The translations under genes and the position numbers were made by a program. This document shows positions 6,395 through 16,241 of a stretch of 32,499 bases of DNA, piece after piece. Origin of the DNA: Gammaproteobacteria bacterium (GTDB lineage: Bacteria > Pseudomonadota > Gammaproteobacteria > GRL18); contig JAPHSW010000044.1 of assembly GCA_026196615.1 (NCBI GenBank), positions 1-32,499 on the forward strand, given 5' to 3'. The notes below the pieces were generated by a model. It did not search any database. It was not told the DNA's origin and saw only the letters and a list, made by a program, of their open reading frames with translations. The stretch's first letter is position 1. Each line of letters starts with the position of its first letter.

Positions 6395-6595
6395 TTACTA
6401 CGAAAAATGTCTGACGCGATATATTTTATATAGGCCAATTTTCAATAAAAATCAAATTTGAGACCTCTAAAATTACGTAGTTTCCGAAAAATAGCAGGTA
6501 ATTTAACGAATACTAGGCATTACATTTATTCTTTATCATTGTTTTAAATATATTTGATAAACCATCTATGAAAACAAATCTAAAGGATGCTTCTA

Positions 6596-7084
6596 ATGAA
6601 TAAACTACTTTCGTTTTACCAACTATTTAATAATAAAATTGAATTAATGTCCCCAGCCTTTCAATTTGGAATTCGTATTTATCTATTTGATGTCTTTTTT
6701 TCTTCTGGTTTGACAAAAATTCAAAGCTGGGAAACCACTAAAATGCTTTTTGCTTATGAATATAATGTGCCTCTCTTGAATCCAGAATTAGCTGCATGGT
6801 TAGGAACTGCTGCAGAATTGACTTTACCTATTATTATATTGCTTGGAATATTTTCACGCCCCACCGCTTTAGCCTTATTTGCATTTAATGCAGTTGCGGC
6901 ACTCTCCTATCCAGACATCAGCCCAGCAGGTACAGTTGATCATATTATGTGGGGCGTAATGTCAGCAGCTATATTCTTCCACGGTCCAGGAAAAATATCA
7001 TTTGATCATCTGATATTAAATAAATTGATTGATAAAAAAACCAATTCATTATCACTTAATAATGAAGCGGAGCTTGCGTCATAA
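6596..7084 (+). CDS. DoxX family membrane protein
   Basis: A 162-residue DoxX-like protein with about four membrane segments. The family pattern is visible: an early FGIRIYLFDVFFSSGLTKIQSW segment (here ending in the conserved K-x-x-x-W), then PELAAWLGTAAELTLPIIILLG, then SRPTALALFAFNAVA. DoxX-family proteins are inner-membrane proteins, some linked to quinone or thiosulfate oxidation, but for most the role is unknown. I chose ATG 6596 over 6587 because the AAAGGA at 6582-6587 overlaps the earlier ATG and is correctly spaced for the later one. The gene is divergent from the ere-like gene and alone in its transcript as far as I can see. Confidence 0.8.
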   Translation: MNKLLSFYQLFNNKIELMSPAFQFGIRIYLFDVFFSSGLTKIQSWETTKMLFAYEYNVPLLNPELAAWLGTAAELTLPIIILLGIFSRPTALALFAFNAVAALSYPDISPAGTVDHIMWGVMSAAIFFHGPGKISFDHLILNKLIDKKTNSLSLNNEAELAS

Positions 7085-7129
7085 GTCATCATTATTATTG
7101 TTATCACCTTTTAAGGTATTAATAGCTGC

Positions 7130-7173
7130 TCATTGAATACCAGTGTATGCCGTGTACTCTGGTATTGAGATGA
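7130..7173 (+). terminator. Hairpin downstream of the DoxX gene
   Basis: AATACCAG (7136-7143) pairs with CTGGTATT (7159-7166), and the stem extends imperfectly outward through TCATTG/GAGATGA. It lies 46 bp after the DoxX stop. There is no T-run, so it may be a weak terminator, an mRNA-stabilising hairpin, or an operator for the next gene. Confidence 0.4.
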
Positions 7174-7312
7174 TAATGACAGATATTGACTAGGTAATTC
7201 CCCCCTGGTAACACGTAACATTACGAACAGATTTTAAAAGATAATTTATTTAAACTGAATGAATTAACAATAAATACATTGACGTGAAAGAAAATAAAAA
7301 GGATATATTAAA

Positions 7313-7516
7313 ATGAATAAATACATGATGAAAAGTAAAGCTCTTAGATCACAATTTTTATTTATCGGATTAGTCATCAGCTTAGGCATTTGGCTGACAG
7401 GCATCAATATCGTCCATTGGGTGTTATTTATTCCTGCATTTTTTCTGACATTTGCCGGAATTTCTGGGATATGCCCAGGCTTGATTATACAAAAGATGAT
7501 CTTTGGAGAAAAATAA
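7313..7516 (+). CDS. Small DUF2892-like membrane protein
   Basis: A 67-residue protein with two hydrophobic segments (about 14-30 and 34-50). The second ends in GISGICPGLIIQK, close to the 'GxCP' ending of the DUF2892/YgaP-type membrane domain. A basic N-terminus (MNKYMMKSKALR) should be cytoplasmic. AAGGAT sits 10 bases before the ATG. The role is unknown; such proteins often accompany rhodanese or sulfur-related genes, and the nearby DoxX gene fits that loosely. Confidence 0.65.
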   Translation: MNKYMMKSKALRSQFLFIGLVISLGIWLTGINIVHWVLFIPAFFLTFAGISGICPGLIIQKMIFGEK

Positions 7517-7556
7517 TCCGCTAATATATCGTTCTATTTATGCTCCTATAAAATGC

Positions 7557-9143
7557 TTAACGCCATGTATGAACACGGTTTCGACCTTTTCTCTTCGCCT
7601 GATACATGGCTTGATCAGCTCTCTCCAGAATCGTATCACACTCTTGACCATGGTCAGGATAAGTCGCAATACCAAGACTGATAGTAATATTAAACTGTCT
7701 ATTGCCTAAATCAAGATTAAAATTATGAGTCTTAATACGCAACCTTTCTGCCAGTTCTTCGGCTTCTTTTAAAGATGTTTCAGGTAAGATGATCACAAAT
7801 TCTTCTCCACCGTATCGAGAAAGAAAATCAGTATTACGAATAGTTTCTTGTAAAAAGTTGGCATATTTTTTCAAAACTCGATCACCAACTGGGTGACCAT
7901 AAGTATCATTAATTTGTTTAAAGTGATCAATATCGATCAAAAAAATGGATAAACTACGCCCATATCGCTCACTCCTGCTCAATTCTTTTTGAAAGTATTT
8001 TTCTAATTCAACTCGATTAAATAAGCCCGTTAGATGATCATGTTTTGCCCTAAACTCCAGTTCTTTTTCCATATTTTTTCGACAGCTAATGTCCTGATGT
8101 GTTCCACAAAGACGTATTGGTTCATGGGTCACACTATCTGATTCAATTAAGGCCCCTGAACCTTGAATCCATACCCAATAACCATCTTTATGTTTCATTC
8201 TAAAATCAGCCACATATGGTGTATTAGTCTTGATAGCATTTTCAATTGTATCAATCATTCGCTGTTTATCATCTGGATGAATACGTATATCCCAATCAGT
8301 GACATTATTTTCTATATCACCACGAGATAAGCCCAATATATCCAACCAACGACTATTAACGATTTGATGTCCTGTCTGGTAATTCCAGTCCCAATATCCA
8401 AGCCCTGCACCAACAATCACATTTTGTAATCGATTTTCAGAATCTAGAATTTTCTGGCGACTTCGTTCCAGCTCTTTTGTTCTTGAGTGAATGAGTTCTT
8501 CACGATGAATAATTTCTTTTCGTAGTTGATTAATTAAAGCTTCATTTTTTAATCTCAATGCTAAAGAATGAATAGTTTGTTTGTTATTATTTCGAGCCAA
8601 AAGCACAAGCATTATAAAATATACAAAAACAGAAGCACTGAGGTAATAATCAACGGCATAATTCAAAGTATGAAGAGAAATGATAAAACAAACAACAATA
8701 GGCAATGTATAAACAACAAAAGCCACTAAAGAAACAGATAGCACTGGTATTGCCGATGCAGTCACACCAAAAAAAACCATTAAAAAAACACCAAAGAGTG
8801 TTAAGTCAGGGTTTACATAGGGTAGTAAAAATAGACTCCCCCAACTGCATCCAACAATCATCGAACCCAGAATATAGTGATTAATCCATTGAGCATCAGG
8901 CCGTAAAACAGGTGTATTTTTTCTTTGATAGCAAAGAAATAAGCGATACACCGCAGCAGCTGTCATTACCAGAGACCAAATAAAATGAAAAGATGAGTTA
9001 GAATAACTACTCAGAATAAAAAAGAAGATAAGTGTAATAAATAAGATTGTTCCATTGGAGGTGAGTGCATGCAGGTATAATGTATCTGCAATTTTTTTAA
9101 GCATTTTTTGTGAATCAACAGATGTCTCATTGATATCTAACAA
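7557..9143 (-). CDS. Membrane PAS-GGDEF diguanylate cyclase
   Basis: A 528-residue sensor. Residues 25-185 hold about six membrane helices forming an integral-membrane sensory domain of the MASE kind. A coiled coil follows (about 195-240), then a PAS_3-type domain with PAC (about 241-356; DIRIHPDD, MKHKDGYWVWIQG), then a GGDEF domain (about 365-528). The active-site loop is GGEEF at 445-449, a catalytically competent variant, and RNTD at 436-439 is an intact inhibitory I-site. It should make c-di-GMP and be product inhibited. It ends 41 bp from the convergent DUF2892-like gene. Confidence 0.92.
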   Translation of the reverse strand: MLDINETSVDSQKMLKKIADTLYLHALTSNGTILFITLIFFFILSSYSNSSFHFIWSLVMTAAAVYRLFLCYQRKNTPVLRPDAQWINHYILGSMIVGCSWGSLFLLPYVNPDLTLFGVFLMVFFGVTASAIPVLSVSLVAFVVYTLPIVVCFIISLHTLNYAVDYYLSASVFVYFIMLVLLARNNNKQTIHSLALRLKNEALINQLRKEIIHREELIHSRTKELERSRQKILDSENRLQNVIVGAGLGYWDWNYQTGHQIVNSRWLDILGLSRGDIENNVTDWDIRIHPDDKQRMIDTIENAIKTNTPYVADFRMKHKDGYWVWIQGSGALIESDSVTHEPIRLCGTHQDISCRKNMEKELEFRAKHDHLTGLFNRVELEKYFQKELSRSERYGRSLSIFLIDIDHFKQINDTYGHPVGDRVLKKYANFLQETIRNTDFLSRYGGEEFVIILPETSLKEAEELAERLRIKTHNFNLDLGNRQFNITISLGIATYPDHGQECDTILERADQAMYQAKRKGRNRVHTWR

Positions 9144-9798
9144 TGGAAGCTCTCAACTAATTTGTGAATATATTTTTTTGCTTACACCTAACCTATTAAT
9201 AATAGTTCATAAAACTTTTAAAATAAACCAGAGGCTATACCCCCTAAAAGTCATTAGCTGTATCAAGCATTAGGTTTTTTAAAAGGTTTCATCATTCAAG
9301 AAATTCAAAAACAAATGATAAAATCAAATTAAATGACATAAAAATTCTATAAAAATTAATAACTTATCTAAGAATAAGTATACCAATATAAATAAAATGA
9401 TTATTAAACAATTCAATAGTCTTTCATAACTTATTAATCTTTGTGCTTTTTTCTTCATAAATAGTCATGAAAGGATAAAGAAAGAACAAACTTGAAAATT
9501 GAATGACTTGTTCAATTACTTTTAATAAATAAAAAGATTTGTTCAAATAAACTCAGTTGAACAAATCGTTCACTTGATTAAATTTTGTACAGCACAGAAA
9601 AGTAAAATGATAAAGATTATCCATCTCATTGTTTTAAAAGTGTTTATTATTTCAGCTATACTCGAAAAGGACATTTTTAAAAATATTGATACGATACTTG
9701 TCAATTGATATTAATGACTTATCACCTGAGGATATGCTTCCGGTCTATACCTTTAGCTAGAAAATGAGTCTTTCTTCCCCCTATTTGGAGTACGTAAA
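9144..9798. other. 655-bp gene-free region
   Basis: AT-rich, with no ORF that I can support. It must hold the divergent promoters of the PAS-GGDEF gene (minus) and the HEAT-repeat gene (plus), but I could not pick a reliable -10/-35 pair. The notable structure is a cluster of TTGTTCAA/TTGAACAA motifs at about 9498-9567. Confidence 0.5.
9536..9567. promoter_or_regulatory. Perfect 11-bp inverted repeat built on TTGAACAA
   Basis: GATTTGTTCAA and TTGAACAAATC flank a 10-nt spacer. Another TTGTTCAA-like site lies just upstream (ATTGAA-N7-TTCAAT at 9498-9516). The repeats sit about 230 bp before the HEAT-repeat gene and 390 bp before the divergent GGDEF gene. With no T-run, a regulator-binding site is more likely than a terminator. 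The regulator is unknown. Confidence 0.4.
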
Positions 9799-12036
9799 TT
9801 GCAGACAATGAGTAATAAAGTCATCAATAGCTTACTAAACTATCTGGAAAATGGTGATGAAGTCGATAGATGCTATGCAGCAAAAACCTTAGGCAACCTG
9901 AAAATAAAAGAAGCGACTAAAGCCTTATTGGAACGTCTCAAAGATGAAGATGTTAATGTTTGTATTGATGCCATCAGTGCACTAGGAAAAATCAAAGAAC
10001 CTTCAGTCCTACCCTCCTTACTCAAATCTCTTGAGAAAAATCCAGATATTGATGTCAAGTTTGCAATCACCGAATCACTTGCTCACTATCAAAGCAAAGA
10101 AGCCATTAACACTCTTCTAAAATTAGCTGAAAAATATCCTAAAGAAATGAATTTTGATCAAAATGAAGACAGCGATAGTTGGTGGGATCTACAAGAAAAA
10201 GCCATTGTCATTTTGGGTGAGATGAAAGTAAAAGCAGCCTATCCCGTATTAAAAAATATTCTTGAAGATGATGTTAGTCAGGACATTGAAGCAATTATTC
10301 TCAAAGCCCTTGCAAAACTTGAAGATCCTGATGCCGACGAATATCTCATTAATCGCATGAATGGGACAGATAATGACAGCACGGAAGTTCAACAAAGAGG
10401 TGCTGCAACCGCCTTAGGTTTCTCAAACACAAAAACTACTCTTCAAGCTCTTGGTCGTTCGTTAGTGAGCAATTCAGCAGATATACGAGAAAATGTACTG
10501 TATGCTTTGGGAAAACGTAAAGCTACACCATACATAAAAGTGGTTGTATTGAGCCTAAGAGATCCTGCTGCCAATGTGAAGCGTGCAGCTCTTCAGGTGC
10601 TGCAAGATTTATCCACAGAACCACAAAGCAATAAGAGATTTAACTTTAATCAGATAGCTATCATGCTCGAAGAACAAGATGCGACTCTTCAAGCTGCCAT
10701 ACTCGCTTTTTTTCAAGAACAACAAAAACTAAACTCTGTCGTTGATAGCCTTTCTGAAGAAAGCCTGCAATTAATCAACCAATGCCTCAAATCAGATAAT
10801 GATAATGTTCTGGCACAAGCTGCTCAACTAGCGAGAATCACTAGTAACCCCAAAAGTGTCGATTTATTATTCAATTTGGCTTCAAACGATGATTGCTCAG
10901 CCTGGGTCAGAAAAGAAGCAATTCTTGCTTTAGGTCAAACACTTGATACAATAAACGATGCCGATGAAAAAAAGAATGCTTTATTAAATTTAAGAGCCTT
11001 AATACAAAATGAAGAACAAGCCGTTCGTTCTTCTACAATACAAGCTCTATTAGATTTATCAAATTCATCCGATATCCAGGAAGAAAGCCTACCTCCTATT
11101 TTAATATTATTAACCACATTAAGAGGAGAACAATTCAATCTTCAGGGAGATGAAGCCTGTGAAACAGGAGATAATACCCACCTGTTCTCTATAGATGAAG
11201 CTCAAAACATCAACTCTACCATATCAACTCTTGAAGCCATTATGTGGAAGAACTTCAGCAAAGGTAAAAAAATAGTCCGATGTAAGATTGATACTTATTC
11301 TGATGCTCGACGTATCTGTGCTCGATTACTAAGTAGCAATACTCAAAAAAAGTACGACGAATTAATTGTTAACGCTTTATCTGAGTGTTTGAATGATGAT
11401 GATGAAAACTTACGAGAAGAAGCAATAGAATCACTTTCAAATATCAGTTTAAAAAACCCATTAGTACCTGGCTTAAATAATATTTTTGGTCAATTAGTCA
11501 CCCTATTAGATAGTAAAAACAGTGATATAAGGCTAGCTTGTATCCATGCCATTGCACATTCAGGTAATCGTGCTGCACTACCACATTTAATCGACTATCT
11601 ATCTGATGAAAATTATCTGGTGCAATTGCACGCCTTGAATGGTCTGGTTTATATCCTAAAAAACAAGGCTAATTTAACCGAAGCTCAACAAATTGAGCAT
11701 ATGACTATCAATAACATCAGCAATGAACAAATTATTGAAGTACTTTTTGATTGCTTACAAGCTAAAAATTACAGCGTCTCTATGGCCACTATAGAAGCTT
11801 TAAGTGATTTACAGCAAAAAAGCGCGATTGAACAAATTATTGATATTGCACTCACAGATGAAGGTCAGTCCGTCAGACATATCTCAGAGTTATTGAAGCG
11901 ACTGGATACTGAGAAAAGTACTGAATTTCTTTTAACACGACTTAATACAATGTCTGACAGCTCCTATAGACGCTATGTTATGGAAATGCTGGAAGTAATC
12001 ATCAGTCCCGATAACGATCACAAAGATGTGGCTTAA
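9799..12036 (+). CDS. Large HEAT-repeat protein
   Basis: A 745-residue protein made almost entirely of HEAT/PBS-lyase-type helical repeats. The pattern A-x-x-AL-x-x-L recurs from about residue 20 to 730, for example AAKTLGNLK, AISALGKIK, EAILALGQT, AIHAIAHSG and HALNGLVYI. There is no signal peptide, membrane segment or catalytic domain. Such solenoids act as protein-binding scaffolds. A break in the repeats near 455-515 (QGDEACETGD, then a basic KGKKIVRCK) may be an inserted loop. The TTG at 9799 is taken as start because GGAG at 9787-9790 is 8 bases away; ATG at 9808 is the alternative. It stands alone, so the partner is not evident. Confidence 0.85.
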   Translation: MQTMSNKVINSLLNYLENGDEVDRCYAAKTLGNLKIKEATKALLERLKDEDVNVCIDAISALGKIKEPSVLPSLLKSLEKNPDIDVKFAITESLAHYQSKEAINTLLKLAEKYPKEMNFDQNEDSDSWWDLQEKAIVILGEMKVKAAYPVLKNILEDDVSQDIEAIILKALAKLEDPDADEYLINRMNGTDNDSTEVQQRGAATALGFSNTKTTLQALGRSLVSNSADIRENVLYALGKRKATPYIKVVVLSLRDPAANVKRAALQVLQDLSTEPQSNKRFNFNQIAIMLEEQDATLQAAILAFFQEQQKLNSVVDSLSEESLQLINQCLKSDNDNVLAQAAQLARITSNPKSVDLLFNLASNDDCSAWVRKEAILALGQTLDTINDADEKKNALLNLRALIQNEEQAVRSSTIQALLDLSNSSDIQEESLPPILILLTTLRGEQFNLQGDEACETGDNTHLFSIDEAQNINSTISTLEAIMWKNFSKGKKIVRCKIDTYSDARRICARLLSSNTQKKYDELIVNALSECLNDDDENLREEAIESLSNISLKNPLVPGLNNIFGQLVTLLDSKNSDIRLACIHAIAHSGNRAALPHLIDYLSDENYLVQLHALNGLVYILKNKANLTEAQQIEHMTINNISNEQIIEVLFDCLQAKNYSVSMATIEALSDLQQKSAIEQIIDIALTDEGQSVRHISELLKRLDTEKSTEFLLTRLNTMSDSSYRRYVMEMLEVIISPDNDHKDVA

Positions 12037-12081
12037 TTTTCTACAGTTTTTTTGATTAACAAATTAACAATCACGCTCTAA

Positions 12082-12325
12082 TACAAGTTAGGAATTACTG
12101 AATCTTATATTTATACAGCAAAAGTGCATGATTTGAGCTTAAAAAAATGGAAGGTTCTTTACCAGAACAATTCAAGAAGAAGATGAACTTGAACGACAAA
12201 TAGATATTCATGCATCCTTAACTTCTAAGGACTTATCCATCAATATAGGCTCTTATTTAATTCGGGTCGAGCAAGTCTGTGAGAAAGAAAATCTTGGCAC
12301 TTTAGAAAAGCACTTCAATCAGTGA
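12082..12325 (+). pseudogene. Possible frameshifted small gene
   Basis: Two overlapping open frames look like parts of one protein. Frame 1 (12082-12186) reads LGITESYIYTAKVHDLSLKK and onward to a stop at 12184. Frame 2 (12143-12325) continues as EEDELERQIDIHASL through to EKHFNQ and a stop at 12323. A single indel near 12150-12180 would fuse them into about 80 residues. Neither frame has a good start codon. The composition looks coding and helical, but I do not recognise the family. It lies 45 bp after the HEAT-repeat gene and may be a decayed partner of it. The alternative is chance open frames in non-coding DNA. Confidence 0.3.
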
Positions 12326-12333
12326 TAAAATGA

Positions 12334-13743
12334 TTAAACTTCTTTACATGCATTATATTTAACCACACGATTTCGGCCTTCTTTTTTCGCAGTATATAAA
12401 GCTTGATCTGCATGTGAAACCATTTCATCTAATGTTGAATATTTGTCATTATTGCGTTCTGATAAACCAAAGCTAGCAGTCACAGAACCCACCGATGAGA
12501 ATGAATAATTTTGAATCAAAATTCTTAATTTTTCAGCCAAAACAAAAGCATCATTTAAGTTCGTTTTAGGAGAAATAATAATAAATTCTTCTCCTCCCCA
12601 ACGACCAAGAATATCCGTTTTACGAATATGTTCTCTTAGTATCATAGAAAACTCAATTAAAACTTGATCCCCGGCCTGATGTCCATATTCATCATTCACA
12701 CGTTTAAAAAAGTCAATATCAACAATCATAATACTATACATTTGCTTATATCGTTTATATAAGGCTTCTTGTTGTTCTAAAATTTCATCCAGTTTTACAC
12801 GATTATAAATTTGTGTCAGTTTATCTGTGACGGAAATAATTTCTAATTTTGAATTATATTTTTTAAGTAAAAAATTGCGATACAGAAGAAATGAAAGTAT
12901 AACAGCTAAAGCAACTACCCATTTCCATAAACGACCATAATCAACTACTTTTTCATAACGTATAGCTAACCATTGATTTAATATATTCTGCTTTTGTTTT
13001 TCAGAAATATCTTCAATGGACTTTTCAAAAATACTATACAATAGAGGCTCATCATTTCTGGTGGCAATTCCTAACTCCCACTTATCATCAAACTTTCCAA
13101 TAATTTTTAGTTCTCCAACAAAGTTACGTTGAAACTCATAACCAATCGTTACTAAGGTACCAATAAAACCATATAATTCCCCATGATTTACCATTTCTAA
13201 ACCTTGATGAAGAGAGTCAACATCAACGAAAGTCATTTCAGGATGTTTTTCACGTAAAATTTCACCAAAAGCATAACCTCGGACAACGCCTAGTTTTTTA
13301 TTTTTTAGTGTTGAAAAGTCTGCAATGAAATATTGATCTGTTTTAGCCGCTACAACCAGAGGAATTGAAAGATAGGGTTTTGTGAAATTCATATAATTTT
13401 TTCGTTCTTCAGTTTCCATTGCAAGAGAATAAATATCACACTTTCTTGCTTTAGCAAACTCAATCGATTCAACCCATGAAGTAGTAGGTTGTAGAACAAT
13501 GGGGATACCAATTTTTTGTTCTAATATGGCAATATATTCAGCAGTCATTCCAATATGTTCACCCTTATCAATTTTTTCAAAGGGCATCCAGTCCGGATCA
13601 ACACACACTTTCACTTGTTTCTTTTCTTTAAGGTATGAAAGCTCATCATCTGTTAGCTCTATTTCTGAATTAATAGATGAAATAACATTACTGCTATAAA
13701 CAGTAAAAAAAATGATAAGTAAAGATACAACTAAATTATTCAT
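12334..13743 (-). CDS. Periplasmic solute-binding domain fused to GGDEF
   Basis: A 469-residue protein. A signal/anchor (about 1-22) is followed by a family-3 solute-binding (SBP_bac_3) domain from about 43 to 262 with VCVDPDWMPFE, GMTAEY and LGVVRGYAFG motifs. Then come one membrane helix (about 272-290) and a GGDEF domain (about 300-465). GGEEF lies at 383-387 and the I-site RKTD at 374-377, so an active, feedback-controlled diguanylate cyclase is expected. A small ligand, probably an amino acid or similar, would be sensed in the periplasm. Its start overlaps the stop of the preceding GGDEF-EAL gene by 8 bp, so the two are translationally coupled. Confidence 0.93.
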   Translation of the reverse strand: MNNLVVSLLIIFFTVYSSNVISSINSEIELTDDELSYLKEKKQVKVCVDPDWMPFEKIDKGEHIGMTAEYIAILEQKIGIPIVLQPTTSWVESIEFAKARKCDIYSLAMETEERKNYMNFTKPYLSIPLVVAAKTDQYFIADFSTLKNKKLGVVRGYAFGEILREKHPEMTFVDVDSLHQGLEMVNHGELYGFIGTLVTIGYEFQRNFVGELKIIGKFDDKWELGIATRNDEPLLYSIFEKSIEDISEKQKQNILNQWLAIRYEKVVDYGRLWKWVVALAVILSFLLYRNFLLKKYNSKLEIISVTDKLTQIYNRVKLDEILEQQEALYKRYKQMYSIMIVDIDFFKRVNDEYGHQAGDQVLIEFSMILREHIRKTDILGRWGGEEFIIISPKTNLNDAFVLAEKLRILIQNYSFSSVGSVTASFGLSERNNDKYSTLDEMVSHADQALYTAKKEGRNRVVKYNACKEV

Positions 13744-16237
13744 TACTTAATATACCACGATTACTCTTTAATAATTTAATGAAGTCATTGATAGGTACTG
13801 GTTTAGAAAAATAATAACCTTGAAACAATTGACAGTCATGAGAAAGTAAAAAATCCAACTGCTCTTTAGTTTCAACACCTTCTGCAATAACTTCTAAGCC
13901 AAGGTGTCTTGCCATTACAATTATAGTTTCAACAATAGCATCGTCATTTTTATCTTTAGTCACATCACGTATAAAAGACTGATCAATTTTCAACATATTG
14001 ACAGGTAATGATTTCAAATATGATAATGATGAATATCCTGTACCAAAATCATCAATAGAAAAATTAATTCCCATGTCTTGCATTTTTTTCATTTTATCTG
14101 AAAAAGATGAAAAGTTTCCAACCAAAGATTGTTCTGTTACTTCCAATTCAATATATTTTGCTTCAACATTATACTTATCTAACAAAGAGATAACTTCATC
14201 CAAATAATCCTTTCGACCAAATTGCCAGGGGCTTACATTGATAGCAATACCTTTAAATGAATCAGAAGTATTATTTTTTAGAATATTATTTAAATGTTGG
14301 AGCGCAAGTTCCATAACAGATTTACCTAAAGCATGAACCAAACCAGATTCTTCTGCAATAGGAATAAACTCAGCAGGTGAAATAAAACCTTTTTCAGGAT
14401 GATTCCAACGCACTAAAACTTCTGCCGAAATAATAGTATTACTTTCATTGTATTGTGGTTGTAAATGAATGGTCAGTTGCTTTTCTGTTATTGCAACACG
14501 TAAATCATTTTGCAAACTTAAACGATGTTCTAAAAGTAATTGCATATGTGAGGCAAATAATTTTACTGTATTTTTTCCTTCATCTTTTGCCTGATACATT
14601 GCAATATCTGCATATTTTATGATGTCATGACTGTCTCTGTCTTTTTCCGGAAACATGACAACACCAATACTACAACTAATTTGGTGCTTCTCTTCTCCCA
14701 GTTCATAATATTCCTGTAAAAGCTTCAGTGTTTTATAAGCAATATTCTGCGCATAATTTGAAGCGGAAACAATATTATCACCTAAACTACACAAAAGGAG
14801 AACAAACTCATCACCTCCCAGACGGCAAGCAAGATCTTCTTTACGTATGAGTGAATTCAACCGTATTGCCACTTCTTTGAGTAGTAAATCCCCCATTTGA
14901 TGTCCACGACTATCATTGATTGTCTTAAAATCATCTAAATCAATAAAAAGCAATGCTCCATGATCATTGTGGCGATTGCAACGAGAAATTTCCTGATCTA
15001 ATCGTTCCATCAATAAACGTCGATTAGATAAACCAGTCAATGGATCAAACAATGATAAATGATAAGCTTCTTTTTTTGCATGGATCTGTTCACTCATATC
15101 ATGAACAATAAAAATAATCATTCCTTTTTCTGATCGATTTTCATGTTCATAATCCAGAACGGATGTATGTCCCTGAAAATATTTAATTTCATTATTAATT
15201 TCTAATTCATAGTCAATAACTTTAGACTCATTACTCTCTAAAGTCTGAGCAATAGTCTTCATCACTTTTGTTGATACTTCTAAGGGTAGAATATCAGTCA
15301 GCCTTTTTCCAAGCAAAAATTCTTTATTTTGGAAAAGTAATCGATCATTGTTACCAAATATTTCAATATACTCCCCATCTTCATCCAGGATGAATGCGAG
15401 TTCTGGCATTGCATTAATAAAAGCACACAGTAATGCATGTTGTTCCTGTAAATCTTTTTTACTTTGAATAGCTTCAAGTTCAGCCTTTGCCTGCTTAAAC
15501 ATTTTTTGAGAAATAATTTCAGACATATGATTTAATCCACTCACAAGTTCTGTTATTTCATCATTATCATTATTTTTTTCAGACCATATCTTCATATCAC
15601 CATTCTTAATTGATTTTATTTGTAGCAAAGCTCGTTCAATACGTTTGACAAAATAATTTGAAAATAAAAAGCCAGCAATAAGAGCGATACTGAGTACAAT
15701 AAAAAAAGCTTTTATGACAACATCTTTATATTCATTTAATCGTGAATAAAGTTTGTCATGTTCTAATACAACAAATATGCCCAGGTCCCACTGAGGCATT
15801 TTTTTATAAAAATAAACCCATTGGTCATCACGAATTCTATTACTATCCTTTGGATGTTTAATTATCGCTAAATGTTTTTTACGAAGTAAGTTTTTATCAA
15901 CAATGTTATCTCCAATCGTAGAAAAGACAATTTTGGCCTCTCTATCTAATAGTATGACAATTCCTTTTTCATTTTTATATTGTGAACTGAGATCAATTTC
16001 AAGCTGACTTAATAATTTCAGATAATAGCCTTTAACATCCTGTAAGCCATGCTTTTTTAATGTATCATATTCTTGACTGATACGCAGCTGTACATGTTCC
16101 AAATCATTTTGTATGACATTACTATTTAAGTCATAAATAATATCTTTTATCGTGTTAATACTAATGAACATACTTATGACTGCTGTTGTCGTCACCAACA
16201 CAATTGTAAACAAGCTGAGTTTAGGTAATAATTTCAT
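13736..16237 (-). CDS. Membrane Cache-like/HAMP/PAS/GGDEF/EAL c-di-GMP enzyme
   Basis: An 833-residue protein. TM1 is about 8-27, a periplasmic sensor of about 145 residues resembles a Cache fold, and TM2 is about 174-194. Then come HAMP (to about 248), a PAS domain (about 268-385), GGDEF (about 395-560) and EAL (about 572-833). GGDEF is canonical at 474-478 with I-site RKED at 465-468. The EAL domain has EVL-V-RW at 606, VTE, DDFGTGYSS (729 onward), the EGVE loop and QGY, so the phosphodiesterase residues are present as well. The protein may switch between making and breaking c-di-GMP. I prefer the ATG at 16237, 5 bp after the upstream stop, because it begins a typical signal-anchor; a longer start at 16300 would overlap the upstream gene. 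Confidence 0.93.
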   Translation of the reverse strand: MKLLPKLSLFTIVLVTTTAVISMFISINTIKDIIYDLNSNVIQNDLEHVQLRISQEYDTLKKHGLQDVKGYYLKLLSQLEIDLSSQYKNEKGIVILLDREAKIVFSTIGDNIVDKNLLRKKHLAIIKHPKDSNRIRDDQWVYFYKKMPQWDLGIFVVLEHDKLYSRLNEYKDVVIKAFFIVLSIALIAGFLFSNYFVKRIERALLQIKSIKNGDMKIWSEKNNDNDEITELVSGLNHMSEIISQKMFKQAKAELEAIQSKKDLQEQHALLCAFINAMPELAFILDEDGEYIEIFGNNDRLLFQNKEFLLGKRLTDILPLEVSTKVMKTIAQTLESNESKVIDYELEINNEIKYFQGHTSVLDYEHENRSEKGMIIFIVHDMSEQIHAKKEAYHLSLFDPLTGLSNRRLLMERLDQEISRCNRHNDHGALLFIDLDDFKTINDSRGHQMGDLLLKEVAIRLNSLIRKEDLACRLGGDEFVLLLCSLGDNIVSASNYAQNIAYKTLKLLQEYYELGEEKHQISCSIGVVMFPEKDRDSHDIIKYADIAMYQAKDEGKNTVKLFASHMQLLLEHRLSLQNDLRVAITEKQLTIHLQPQYNESNTIISAEVLVRWNHPEKGFISPAEFIPIAEESGLVHALGKSVMELALQHLNNILKNNTSDSFKGIAINVSPWQFGRKDYLDEVISLLDKYNVEAKYIELEVTEQSLVGNFSSFSDKMKKMQDMGINFSIDDFGTGYSSLSYLKSLPVNMLKIDQSFIRDVTKDKNDDAIVETIIVMARHLGLEVIAEGVETKEQLDFLLSHDCQLFQGYYFSKPVPINDFIKLLKSNRGILSNE

Positions 16238-16241
16238 TCCC

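Noticed and set aside
9608-9709. Small plus-strand ORF of about 33 codons
   Set aside because: No ribosome binding site, low complexity and no recognisable sequence.
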